Assembly: GCA_040902585.1 (NCBI GenBank)
Contig: JBBDXA010000031.1
Coordinates: 1 to 48,442 of the forward strand
DNA: 48,442 nucleotides
Source: JBBDXA01 sp040902585
GTDB lineage: Bacteria > Planctomycetota > Phycisphaerae > Phycisphaerales > Phycisphaeraceae
Reading direction: 5' to 3'
The translations under genes and the position numbers were made by a program. Numbering within the stretch: the stretch's first letter is position 1; the number at the start of each line of letters is the position of its first letter. The notes beneath the pieces are model-generated. The model saw only the letters and a program-made list of their open reading frames with translations. It was not told the origin of the DNA and made no database searches. Shown in pieces: positions 23,427 to 31,305 of this stretch.

Positions 23427-24131
23427 ATGTGCGGTCGCTTCGCCCTCAATTCAACGCCTCGTCGGATCGCGGCTCACTTCAACCTCGCCGCGAACCAGTT
23501 CGAGTTGTTCCCTCGCTACAACATCGCGCCCACGCAGCCGGTGGTGATCATCAGGCAGAATGAACATTCCCTGAAGCGGGAGCTGACGCATGTCGTGTGG
23601 GGTTTAATTCCCTCATGGGCGAAGGATATTTCGATCGGCTCGCGCATGATCAACGCCCGGAGCGAGTCGGCGCAGGTGAAGCCGGGCTATCGTGGGGCGA
23701 TGAAGTATCGCCGGTGCATCGTGCCTGCGGATGGCTTTTTCGAATGGCAGAAGAAGGAAGGCAGCAGGACGAAACAGCCCTATTTCATTCATCGCGCCGA
23801 TGGCGACTTGGTCGCGCTGGCGGGGTTGTGGGAACACTGGCAGGGGCCCGGCGGCGAGGAGATTGAGTCGTGTACGATTCTGACCTGCGGGCCGAACGAA
23901 ATGATGAAACCGCTGCACGATCGCATGCCGGTGATTCTGGAGCCGAGGGATTTCGAGCGGTGGATGGATACGACATTGCAGGATGTGGATGCGGTGACGG
24001 ATTTGATGAAGCCATGCGATGGGAAGGTGCTGGCGACGTATCCGGTGAGCACGTATGTGGGCAACGCGCGGAATGAAGGAGAGAAGTGCATCGAGCGCGT
24101 GGACCTGGAGACGGGGGAGTTGTTTTCCTAG
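23427..24131 (+). CDS. SRAP/YedK-family DNA-protein crosslink protein
   Basis: 234 aa starting MCGRF; after removal of Met, C2 becomes the N-terminal cysteine that forms a thiazolidine with abasic sites in single-stranded DNA. Catalytic partners are present: N76 (MINARSE), E106 (ADGFFEW) and H164 (LHDRMPVIL). Also seen: YNIAPTQP and WGLIPSWA. It shields abasic sites during replication, as E. coli YedK and human HMCES do. Start is certain because C2 must be N-terminal, and it lies only 6 nt after array E, without a Shine-Dalgarno. Confidence 0.96.
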   Translation: MCGRFALNSTPRRIAAHFNLAANQFELFPRYNIAPTQPVVIIRQNEHSLKRELTHVVWGLIPSWAKDISIGSRMINARSESAQVKPGYRGAMKYRRCIVPADGFFEWQKKEGSRTKQPYFIHRADGDLVALAGLWEHWQGPGGEEIESCTILTCGPNEMMKPLHDRMPVILEPRDFERWMDTTLQDVDAVTDLMKPCDGKVLATYPVSTYVGNARNEGEKCIERVDLETGELFS

Positions 24132-24135
24132 CGCA

Positions 24136-24258
24136 GAGAGCACCATCCCGGGAGCACCATCCCGACAGGGTGGTGCTATTCGCCAGCGGATTTGCGAAGC
24201 GATGATCGCCGCTTCGGTCTGTGCGCCAATGGCACCACCCTGTCGGGATGGTGCTCTC
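24136..24258. repeat. REPIN-like set (GAGCACCATCCCGACAGGGTGGTGC)
   Basis: A partial unit AGAGCACCATCCCGG begins 5 nt after the SRAP stop, a full unit follows at 24152-24177, and an inverted full unit lies at 24231-24258. Each full unit forms its own hairpin around GACA. The array ends about 10 nt before the PAP2 start. Confidence 0.8.
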
Positions 24259-24268
24259 GCGGAGCGAG

Positions 24269-25003
24269 ATGACTACGACTAACATCTTCGCGATGTCAGC
24301 GCTCGACACTGAAAAACCGCGCAGCCTGTGGCGACTCGTCGCGGGGCGGGCCCTGGCGAATCAAGGGCTCAAGATCGGGTTGACGATCGCCGGCGTCGTC
24401 ATTTTCCTGCCGATCTATCTCGGCCTTCAGCATGTGCATGCGCCGGAGCATTACCGCACGCTGCCACTTTGGTTTGTGGATAGGGCGATACCCTTCGCGC
24501 CCGACTGGATCTGGATCTACATCTCGCAGTACATCATCATTCCGCTGGTGCCACTCGTCTCGTGGACGCGCGAGCAGGTCTGGCGGTTTGTCACCGCGCT
24601 GGCGATCGTGTCGGTCATCGCCTTCCTCATCTTCCTCTTCTTCCCGGTCGCCTGTCCCCGGCCGAGCGCGGCCGAGATCGAACTCGCACAACCCAACTTC
24701 ATGTTCCGCTGGATCATCGCCATCGACGGCACCGTTAACGCATTCCCTTCGCTGCACATGGGTCTGGCGGGTGTCGCCGCGTTCTTCGCGCCGCGCGTGA
24801 TCGACGAAGCCTACGGACGAAAGCTGCGCATCGGTCTGATCGCTTTCATCTGGGCGTGGACACTGCTGATTCTCTATTCGATCGTCGCGACGCGGCAGCA
24901 TTACTTTGTAGACGGACTCGCGGGTCTGGCGCTGGCGTATGGCGGTCATCGCATCGCCTGGTGGCGTGTGGATCGAACGAAAGGAAACGAATTTGCCCCC
25001 TGA
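24269..25003 (+). CDS. PAP2-family membrane phosphatase
   Basis: 244 aa from the ATG at 24269, which has GGAG just upstream; the ATG at 24293 (MSALDTE) is an alternative. About five to six hydrophobic helices. The PAP2 motifs are NAFPSLHMG (the SxH part, near 160-168) and RQHYFVDGLAG (the H-x3-D part, near 216-226), together forming the vanadium-haloperoxidase-like active site. Likely dephosphorylates a lipid phosphate, or acts as an inositol/phospholipid transferase of the Aur1-like branch. The 3' end overlaps the next gene by 11 nt, so the two are probably co-transcribed. Confidence 0.88.
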   Translation: MTTTNIFAMSALDTEKPRSLWRLVAGRALANQGLKIGLTIAGVVIFLPIYLGLQHVHAPEHYRTLPLWFVDRAIPFAPDWIWIYISQYIIIPLVPLVSWTREQVWRFVTALAIVSVIAFLIFLFFPVACPRPSAAEIELAQPNFMFRWIIAIDGTVNAFPSLHMGLAGVAAFFAPRVIDEAYGRKLRIGLIAFIWAWTLLILYSIVATRQHYFVDGLAGLALAYGGHRIAWWRVDRTKGNEFAP

Positions 25004-26216
25004 AAACGGCCATCTTCTCGCAGCCCACTGGCGGCTGGACCCGGCGATCACGTTTCTCAACCACGGGTCATTCGGCGCGTGTCCCAAGGTCGTGCTCGAA
25101 GCCCAGCAACACTACCGCGACATGCTCGAAGCTGAACCCGTGCGGTTCTTCACGCGCGAAGCCCAGCCCCTCATGGACAAAGCCCGTGCCGAACTCGCGC
25201 TGCTCCTGGGCGCGGATTCGAATGATCTGGCGTTTGTCAATAACGCGACCACCGGCGTCAACTGCGTCGTTCGCTCGCTGCGATGGGAGAAGGGTGATGA
25301 AATCCTCACCACCGATCACGCCTACAACGCCTGCCGCAATGTCCTGGTGTACGTGGCCCAGCGCGAAGGGGCGAAAGTAGTGACCGCGGCGGTGCCGTTT
25401 CCTTTGCGATCGCCTGATGAAGTCCTCGATGCGATTTTGCGCTGCGTCTCGCCGCGGACGAAGCTCGCACTGATCGATCATGTCACCAGTCCCACGGGTG
25501 TGATCTTTCCCATCGAAGCGATCGTGCGCGAGCTTCAGTCGCGCGGCATCGATGTCCTTGTCGATGGTGCCCATGCGCCGGGCATGGTTCCGCTGGATCT
25601 GAAATCACTCAACGCCGCCTACTACACAGGCAACTGTCACAAGTGGCTCTGCGCTCCCAAGGGCGCAGCGTTTCTTCACGTGCGCCCCGATCGGCAGGAA
25701 GCAATCGTGCCCATGACGATCAGTCACGGGCTGAACACGCGCTACCAAGGCCGATCGCTCTTTCGCGATCTCTTCGACTGGACCGGTACGCAGGATGTCA
25801 CCCCCTGGCTCGCCGTCACCGATGCGATTGAATTTGTGAAGACGATCGTGCCCGGCGGCGCGGGGGCGCTGATGAATCGCAATCGTGAACTGGCGCTGCG
25901 GGCGCGTGCGATCCTTTGCGCGGCTCTTGAAGTTAATGCGCCATGCCCGGCGTCGATGATCGGTTCGCTGGCATCTGTGCCGTTGCCGGACATGCCAAAG
26001 GAGAACGTGCCGGACTGGAGCACCGCCGTGTCACCGAGCCAGTCGCTGAACGTCGCGCTGATGGAGCGGTACCGGATCGAAGTGCCGATTCCCGGTTGGC
26101 CGCGAGGCCCAAAAAGGCTCGTGAGAATCTCGGCCCAGGCTTATAATGAAGTGAGCGAATACGAAGCGTTGGCGGCAGCCCTGCGGGTGCTTCTGGCGGC
26201 GGAAGCAGGGCGGTGA
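24993..26216 (+). CDS. Class V PLP aminotransferase (isopenicillin-N epimerase-like)
   Basis: 407 aa using a TTG start at 24993 with AAAGGA 8 nt upstream; there is no better ATG. Fold-type I PLP enzyme: FLNHGSFGACP (22-31), VNNATTGVN (82-90), D191 and H194 in VDGAHAPGM, and K217 in NCHKWLCAPKG as the PLP lysine. This is the pattern of the group annotated as isopenicillin-N epimerase or cysteine desulfurase-like. The antibiotic-related name is not evidence for that reaction here; the substrate is unknown. Translationally coupled to the PAP2 gene by an 11-nt overlap. Confidence 0.88.
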   Translation: MPPENGHLLAAHWRLDPAITFLNHGSFGACPKVVLEAQQHYRDMLEAEPVRFFTREAQPLMDKARAELALLLGADSNDLAFVNNATTGVNCVVRSLRWEKGDEILTTDHAYNACRNVLVYVAQREGAKVVTAAVPFPLRSPDEVLDAILRCVSPRTKLALIDHVTSPTGVIFPIEAIVRELQSRGIDVLVDGAHAPGMVPLDLKSLNAAYYTGNCHKWLCAPKGAAFLHVRPDRQEAIVPMTISHGLNTRYQGRSLFRDLFDWTGTQDVTPWLAVTDAIEFVKTIVPGGAGALMNRNRELALRARAILCAALEVNAPCPASMIGSLASVPLPDMPKENVPDWSTAVSPSQSLNVALMERYRIEVPIPGWPRGPKRLVRISAQAYNEVSEYEALAAALRVLLAAEAGR

Positions 26217-26575
26217 CGGGCGATTGGTCGGAGCCGGCTCATTATGGGCCGGCACCCCACGCGGCAGGGTCGGTTGCCCCACGAAAAGATTTTTTTGGAC
26301 GTGGGGAAGAGTGGTGGGAGTCCGTGGAGGTAAAAGTCGCGCCACTTTTCACCACCTCCGGCACCGGGCCGGCTGAAAAAAAGTGCAGAATATCACGGCA
26401 AAAGCCGAGCATTTCCGATAAGTCCCATAAGAACCCAGCGCATGGAACCCCAAGCGCAATCCACCATTTTTCCACAGTGGGGCAATGTGGGGTCAACTTC
26501 TTGCATCGTGGGGAATTGTGGTTATAGTGTCCTTCGTTCAAGTCACGAAGTCACCGCCATTGGGGTTCAGATGCT
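26217..26575 (+). other. 359-bp control region upstream of mraZ
   Basis: No coding sequence seen. Holds a possible extra TGGGG-N5-TGGTG pair at 26302-26316 and the MraZ boxes and promoter at 26478-26528. AT-richer than its neighbours in the last 150 bp. Confidence 0.6.
26478..26528 (+). promoter_or_regulatory. mraZ promoter with four MraZ boxes
   Basis: TGGGG (26478-26482), 5 nt, TGGGG (26488-26492), then TGGGG (26509-26513), 5 nt, TGGTT (26519-26523). MraZ is known to bind TGGGN repeats spaced by 5 nt ahead of its own gene. The two pairs start 31 nt apart and box 2 to box 3 is 21 nt, two helical turns. A candidate promoter interleaves: TTGCAT (26501-26506), 16-nt spacer, TATAGT (26523-26528), so boxes 3 and 4 lie inside the spacer and MraZ binding should block polymerase. 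Confidence 0.75.
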
Positions 26576-27067
26576 TTGGCGTTCATCAATACCTACGAGC
26601 ACTCGATCGACTCCAAATCAAGATTGGCTGTGCCTTCCGAAGTCCGTCGGGAACTCGAGTGGAACACAGCGACACCCAACACCCCGGTCACACTCTACGT
26701 GACCATGGGAGACGATCAGTCTCTGTGTGTCTACGAAAAAGAGGTGTTCGAAGATCGCGCGAAACAGTTGCAGAACAGTGATATGGATCCGGATGAGCTG
26801 GTCCGATGCGAAAGACTTCTTTTCAGTCTGACCACTCGCGTGGAGCTGGACCCGCAGGGGCGGATTCGAATCCCGGACCATTTATTGAGACTGGCCAAGC
26901 TTGGGAATGATGTCGTGATCATCGGCTGTAACGACCACATGGAAGTGCGCGACCGTAAGACATGGCTGTCTTACGTCGAACAGTCGGTGGCGGACGATCC
27001 GAAGCTTTGGTCCAAACTGCGTCGGGCCATGCGGCAAGGAACGTCGCGGGGCGGCACAGAGGCGTGA
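26576..27067 (+). CDS. mraZ: Transcriptional regulator MraZ
   Basis: 163 aa. Two SpoVT/AbrB-like halves: FINTYEHSIDSKSRLAVPSEVR (about 3-25) and TTRVELDPQGRIRIPDHLLRLAKL (about 86-109), the two DPQGR/DSKSR-type signatures of MraZ. The start is a TTG at 26576 giving M-A-F-I-N-T-Y, aligned with the usual MFxGEYEH start. Its operator lies upstream, so autorepression is expected. In most bacteria mraZ heads the dcw cluster followed by rsmH, ftsL, ftsI and mur genes. None of these follows here, which leaves MraZ with no obvious local target except itself. Confidence 0.95.
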   Translation: MAFINTYEHSIDSKSRLAVPSEVRRELEWNTATPNTPVTLYVTMGDDQSLCVYEKEVFEDRAKQLQNSDMDPDELVRCERLLFSLTTRVELDPQGRIRIPDHLLRLAKLGNDVVIIGCNDHMEVRDRKTWLSYVEQSVADDPKLWSKLRRAMRQGTSRGGTEA

Positions 27068-27456
27068 GGGGTCGTCGTGGGTTGTCCAGGGAAGGGCAAT
27101 CCGCGCGGCACCCGTGGCGAGCTAGTACGGACCGGGGCGGATGAGTTGAGTGATCGTGAGTTCTCGGGAATCGTCACAGGGGATTTCGAAAACATTCGCA
27201 GCAGACCAGCGGAGCAACGAAAGGACTCGGGCCGACCGGCCTGACCGACCGATGCCGCTCAGGGCGAACCAAGGACGGAACGCCAGGGGCAGGTTGCCGC
27301 CCACGCATCAGTGATTGGGTGATCGTTATCATCCAAAAACTAATGGGCTGCATAGGTCGTTCAAGCCGTAGGCCGCTTTGCTGGTCTTTTGCGCGCGTGC
27401 CCAGCGCGGGGCAAATTATTTCTCAGCCACTTCCCGGCCGACCCGATAACAGAACC
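27068..27456 (+). other. 389-bp GC-rich region without a gene, after mraZ
   Basis: No protein-like frame found; I looked for an rsmH remnant and for RNase P, tmRNA and SRP RNA core motifs and saw none. The sequence contains many short GC-rich inverted segments (for example around GACTCGGGCCGACCGGCCTGACC) and purine-rich loops such as AACGAAAGGAC, so a structured RNA or a long leader of the next gene is possible. Confidence 0.35.
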
Positions 27457-30243
27457 ATGCGGCGATCCGTTTCCAACTCGCTCTTCTGGGCGATCGTTGT
27501 TCTCCTCGCGCTGGGGCAGCCGCGCGATGCCTGCGCTCAGGCTGCGGCTCCCTCCCGATCGCCCACGCGCCTGATGAAGCTCTTTCACTTCGAGGAAGCC
27601 GATGAAGGCAACTTCGAAGAGATGCCCAAAAACTGGTACATCATCGGCCGCAGCGATCAGACCGCCGACCCCAGCTTTCTTCGTCGCCCGCTGCATCAGG
27701 AACTGCTTCGGCGAGCCGGTTTCCCCGCCTACACGCACGTTCGCTTCGATCGCCCGCAACAGGAGAAGGGCGAACACCAGCTCTACTTGGGCCTCAACGG
27801 CGGCAGTGCCGGGGCGTTCCTTGAAGTCGGCGCGTTGCCAGCCGTGCCTGAAAGCGATTACGTCATCACCGCCCGCGTTCGCACTTCGCAGCTCAACCAA
27901 GCGCGGGGAAGAATATCAGCCTACTTCGTTGACAGCGAAGGCCGGCGGATCGACGCCAGCGTCGTCGATAGCGGCCTGCTCATGACGGGTGACAAGTGGC
28001 AGATCGTCAACCTGAAACTCTCCGGTGATTTCTCCCGCGCCGCATGGATCGGGCTCCAGGCTGAGTTGCTTCAGGTGCAACATCAGGGAACCAGTCTGCC
28101 GACCGGCGCGGACAAGCATGCGATTCAATATCAGGATGTGGCCGGCAGCGCTTGGATTGATGATGTCGCGGTCTGGCAGGTGCCGCGCATCGTGGTGCGC
28201 ACGCAGAGCCGGGTGAATGTGATCGCGGCGCCGGATAAGCCGACGCTTTCGATGGAGGTGCGCGATCTCACTGGAAGCCGGCTCCGCGCGGATCTTTCTG
28301 TTTACGATCACCAGGGCAACCGCGTCGCAGCCATGCAACGCGAAGTGGGCGCGGGTGATACTTCCATCTGGGAATGGTCGCCGCCTCTGCCACGATTCGG
28401 GTGGTACCTCGTTGATCTGATTCTGACCGATCCGCTCCTGCCGGAGAAGGAGCGATACGTTTCGCCAGCCGCGCGAACCTTGCGGGCGTTTCTCTGGGTG
28501 CCCCAGCGCACGAATGTCTACGGCAATGTCGCTGAGCGATTCACAATTGATCTTCACGGCTTAAACCTCGATCAACTGGCCATCGTCCCCGAGCTGATGG
28601 CGTCAACTGGTTTATCCAGTGTGCTCATGGATGTATGGGACGCGAAGGTGACCGAAGGCACGATCGATGCGCGGTTGCAGCAGATGGATCAGGTCATGCA
28701 GCCGCTGTGGAAGCAGCACGTGAATGTCGTGCTGTGCCTCAGTCCGGTGCCGGATCAACTGGTGGATCAGCTTTCGATGAGTGCGAATGATCCGCTCTGG
28801 CTGTTTCGTCCGGATCGCAAGGATTTCATGCCATACCTTGCGCCGGTGCTCATGCGTTACGGACATCACGTGCGCCGCTGGCAGCTCGGGCATCCGGGTG
28901 AGTCAGCCATCCCCAGTGACGAGCTTCTCACCCACGGGAGCAGGGCGGCCGCTGTCCTGCGCGATCTCACGCCTGACCCGCGGGCCGTGATGCCCTGGTC
29001 GCTCACGCATCGACGAGTTCCCTTGAAGGATGAGCGCGGCGTCGAGTTCGCCATCGACGTTCCGCAGGGCGTGCAGTCAACCCGCATCGCCGATTTCCTC
29101 AAGGAGTGGCGGACTGCGCCTGAGGCGAACTTCACGCTTCACCTTCGCTCGGCTCCCGCGACGGAAATGACTCAGGCCCGCCGCGTGGACGACCTGGCCG
29201 TGCGCATGATGCATGCCTGGGAGCAGGGGCCTGACGGGCTGAGCGTTTCCCGTCCGTGGGCCATGATGTCTGACCCCAAAAGCCTGGCGCATCCTGATCC
29301 GCTGCTGGGTGTGTTTGCGACGGTCAGCCGAATGCTTGAAGGCCGGCGCGTGGTCGGTCGGCTCGATCTGGGGGAAGGCTTGAGTGCAATGATTCTCGAT
29401 GGCGATCGCGGCGGCCTGCTTGTCGCCTGGGCGCAGGGCGAGTTGAAGAAGCCCGTGACGGTGAAGATGTACCTGGGACAAGGCGCGGTTGCGAATGATG
29501 TCTGGGGCAATCGGCAGGAACTGGTGAAACAGGACGGCAAGCAGCCCTTCAACGTGTCGAGTACGCCGATCTTTATAGAAGGCATCGACGCGCGGCTGGC
29601 GCTGCTGCGGGCGTCGTTTGCGCTCACGCCGAATCTGATCGAGTCTTCGCAGGTGACCCACGAGCACACGCTGACGCTGTCCAATCCCTGGACGCAGACG
29701 CTGCATGGTGAGATGGTGATTGTCGAGCCCGGCCGTGACTGGCGCATCGAGCCGCGTCGCATCAGCGTGCGGATCGAGCCGGGCGCCAAGGCGCAATATC
29801 CGATTCAGATCGGCCTGCCCGTCGCCGAGACTTCGGGTCGCAAGGTGATCACCGCGCGTTTTGAGTTTGTCTCCATGAAGCATCCGCCGGTGGAACTTTC
29901 CACGCCGATGCAACTGGGACTGGAGGATCTGTTCATCGACGCGGCGGTGTCGGTGGAGAAGGACGAGAAGACCGGCCGGCTCGACGCGGTGGTGACGCTG
30001 TTCATCACCAACAGCGGCGAGGATAAGAAGGCGATGAACGTCTTCGCGACCATGCCCGGCCAGAAGCGGCACGAGCGCACCATCACGCTGCGGTCGGGTC
30101 AGTCGATGATCCGACACTTCCGTTTCGAAGGTGCGGGCGCGAAGCTGGGTGACACGCCTGTGCGCGTGGGCATTCGCGACACAGCCGGGCCGATCCTGCT
30201 CAGCCAGATCGTTTCCGCGGGCGGCGATAATACTTCGCCGTAA
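27457..30243 (+). CDS. Large secreted protein with glycosidase-like layout
   Basis: 928 aa from the ATG at 27457 (MRRSVSNSL); the frame stays open upstream to 27319 but without a signal-compatible start. Signal peptide about 1-26. Residues about 40-215 look like a carbohydrate-binding-type beta sandwich (LYLGLNGGSAGAFLEV...GSAWIDDVAVWQV). About 225-330 is Ig-like. About 340-690 has the alternating pattern of a TIM barrel (LDQLAIVPELMASTGLSSVLMDVWDAK, VNVVLCLSPVPDQL, VRRWQLGHPGESA). The C-terminal 230 aa are tandem Ig-like domains resembling NEW3 domains. I cannot name catalytic acids, so glycoside hydrolase is an inference. Followed by a separate membrane protein gene. Confidence 0.78.
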   Translation: MRRSVSNSLFWAIVVLLALGQPRDACAQAAAPSRSPTRLMKLFHFEEADEGNFEEMPKNWYIIGRSDQTADPSFLRRPLHQELLRRAGFPAYTHVRFDRPQQEKGEHQLYLGLNGGSAGAFLEVGALPAVPESDYVITARVRTSQLNQARGRISAYFVDSEGRRIDASVVDSGLLMTGDKWQIVNLKLSGDFSRAAWIGLQAELLQVQHQGTSLPTGADKHAIQYQDVAGSAWIDDVAVWQVPRIVVRTQSRVNVIAAPDKPTLSMEVRDLTGSRLRADLSVYDHQGNRVAAMQREVGAGDTSIWEWSPPLPRFGWYLVDLILTDPLLPEKERYVSPAARTLRAFLWVPQRTNVYGNVAERFTIDLHGLNLDQLAIVPELMASTGLSSVLMDVWDAKVTEGTIDARLQQMDQVMQPLWKQHVNVVLCLSPVPDQLVDQLSMSANDPLWLFRPDRKDFMPYLAPVLMRYGHHVRRWQLGHPGESAIPSDELLTHGSRAAAVLRDLTPDPRAVMPWSLTHRRVPLKDERGVEFAIDVPQGVQSTRIADFLKEWRTAPEANFTLHLRSAPATEMTQARRVDDLAVRMMHAWEQGPDGLSVSRPWAMMSDPKSLAHPDPLLGVFATVSRMLEGRRVVGRLDLGEGLSAMILDGDRGGLLVAWAQGELKKPVTVKMYLGQGAVANDVWGNRQELVKQDGKQPFNVSSTPIFIEGIDARLALLRASFALTPNLIESSQVTHEHTLTLSNPWTQTLHGEMVIVEPGRDWRIEPRRISVRIEPGAKAQYPIQIGLPVAETSGRKVITARFEFVSMKHPPVELSTPMQLGLEDLFIDAAVSVEKDEKTGRLDAVVTLFITNSGEDKKAMNVFATMPGQKRHERTITLRSGQSMIRHFRFEGAGAKLGDTPVRVGIRDTAGPILLSQIVSAGGDNTSP

Positions 30244-30306
30244 GCGCGGAGCACGCACGATGTAGAATGCCGTCGCGCACCCATTCGCCGCACAGGAGGC
30301 TCCAGC

Positions 30307-31263
30307 ATGAACTCTGTCGAAGCCATCGCGGCCCACGAGCATCCGAGCTGGATACCTGGAGAGGAAGTCTGTCATCACAATGGCGAAGCGGTGTGGCGGC
30401 ACGTGGTCTACTTCGAGCCTCCGCCCGCGGAGATAGGTCCCGTTCTCGCAGCCGCTTCAACGCTCCCTCCGGGAAAGAAACCCGCGTCGCCTGCCAAGCG
30501 ATTCGCGTGGAGCCTCGGCGTCTTCCTCGCCATCATGTTGCCGATGGAACTGATGGTCATCGCCAAAGTGACAGGACCGGACAAGAGTGTCATTCGCATC
30601 GTCTCGGGCTTGTTCGCGCTGGCGATTTCAGGTGTCGTTCTCGCGGCCATGAGCTTCAAGCACGTGTGTACTTACGTCGGTGAACTGGGCATCGCGCGGT
30701 TCACCATCCGCGGCAGCCTCGACAACGAGCCGATGCGAGAAGTCTTCGAATTCAAGGACGCTGGCGATCTGAAGACCGGACAGACGCGGCAGTTCGTCAA
30801 CGGCATTTACTCCGGCACCGACTTCCATCACACGTGGTACGACTACGAAGGCCGGAAAGTCTTTGCCTTCAAGGGCAGATTTCACAGCAAGGATGGCGTA
30901 CCCAAGGCGAAGGACAACTACTGGTTTGCCCGCGCTTCGGAGCTGGCGTGGAATGCTTTCATCTCCGAAGCGATGCAGTCGGAACTCGATGAGCTGGGCT
31001 TCGTGCAGTTCAACGTCAACAAGAACGACTGGGTCCGCGTCGGGTCCGGATTCATGGAATTCAACTTCGGCGGGCAGTCCAACCGCGTCACCGTTGAAGA
31101 CATCAAAACTCTTTCCATTGATCAAGGCACCTTCACCATCTTGACCCACGATGCAGGCTGGTTCAGCAACAAGGGCAAGTTCCGCTTCGACTACTCGCGC
31201 ATCGCCAACGCCCAGATGTTTCTCGTGGCGCTGGAGAAACTGCTGGGGTATCAGTTCGATTGA
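30307..31263 (+). CDS. Membrane-anchored protein of unknown function
   Basis: 318 aa with Shine-Dalgarno AGGAGG 7 nt before the ATG. No signal peptide; the N-terminal 65 aa are soluble (HEHPSWIPGEEVCHHNGEAVWRHVVYFEPPP), followed by two hydrophobic helices at about 75-95 and 100-120 (SLGVFLAIMLPMELMVIA; IVSGLFALAISGVVLAAMSF). The C-terminal 195 aa form a soluble domain with motifs YVGELGIARFTIRGS, FHHTWYDYEGRKVFAFKG and FMEFNFGG, resembling a pleckstrin-like or bacterial PH-type beta fold. No enzyme motif. Function unknown. Confidence 0.75.
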   Translation: MNSVEAIAAHEHPSWIPGEEVCHHNGEAVWRHVVYFEPPPAEIGPVLAAASTLPPGKKPASPAKRFAWSLGVFLAIMLPMELMVIAKVTGPDKSVIRIVSGLFALAISGVVLAAMSFKHVCTYVGELGIARFTIRGSLDNEPMREVFEFKDAGDLKTGQTRQFVNGIYSGTDFHHTWYDYEGRKVFAFKGRFHSKDGVPKAKDNYWFARASELAWNAFISEAMQSELDELGFVQFNVNKNDWVRVGSGFMEFNFGGQSNRVTVEDIKTLSIDQGTFTILTHDAGWFSNKGKFRFDYSRIANAQMFLVALEKLLGYQFD

Positions 31264-31305
31264 TCCACGCGCAGGAATACGGTCCCGCCTTGGTAGCATG
31301 ACATC

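Noticed and set aside
24993..26216. Beta-lactam biosynthesis from the isopenicillin-N epimerase-like gene
   Set aside because: The name reflects a broad PLP family; no other beta-lactam genes lie nearby.
27068..27456. rsmH or other dcw gene remnant after mraZ
   Set aside because: No methyltransferase motif in any frame.
27068..27456. RNase P RNA, tmRNA or SRP RNA after mraZ
   Set aside because: Conserved cores of these RNAs (for example GAGGAAAGTCCGGGC for RNase P) are not present.
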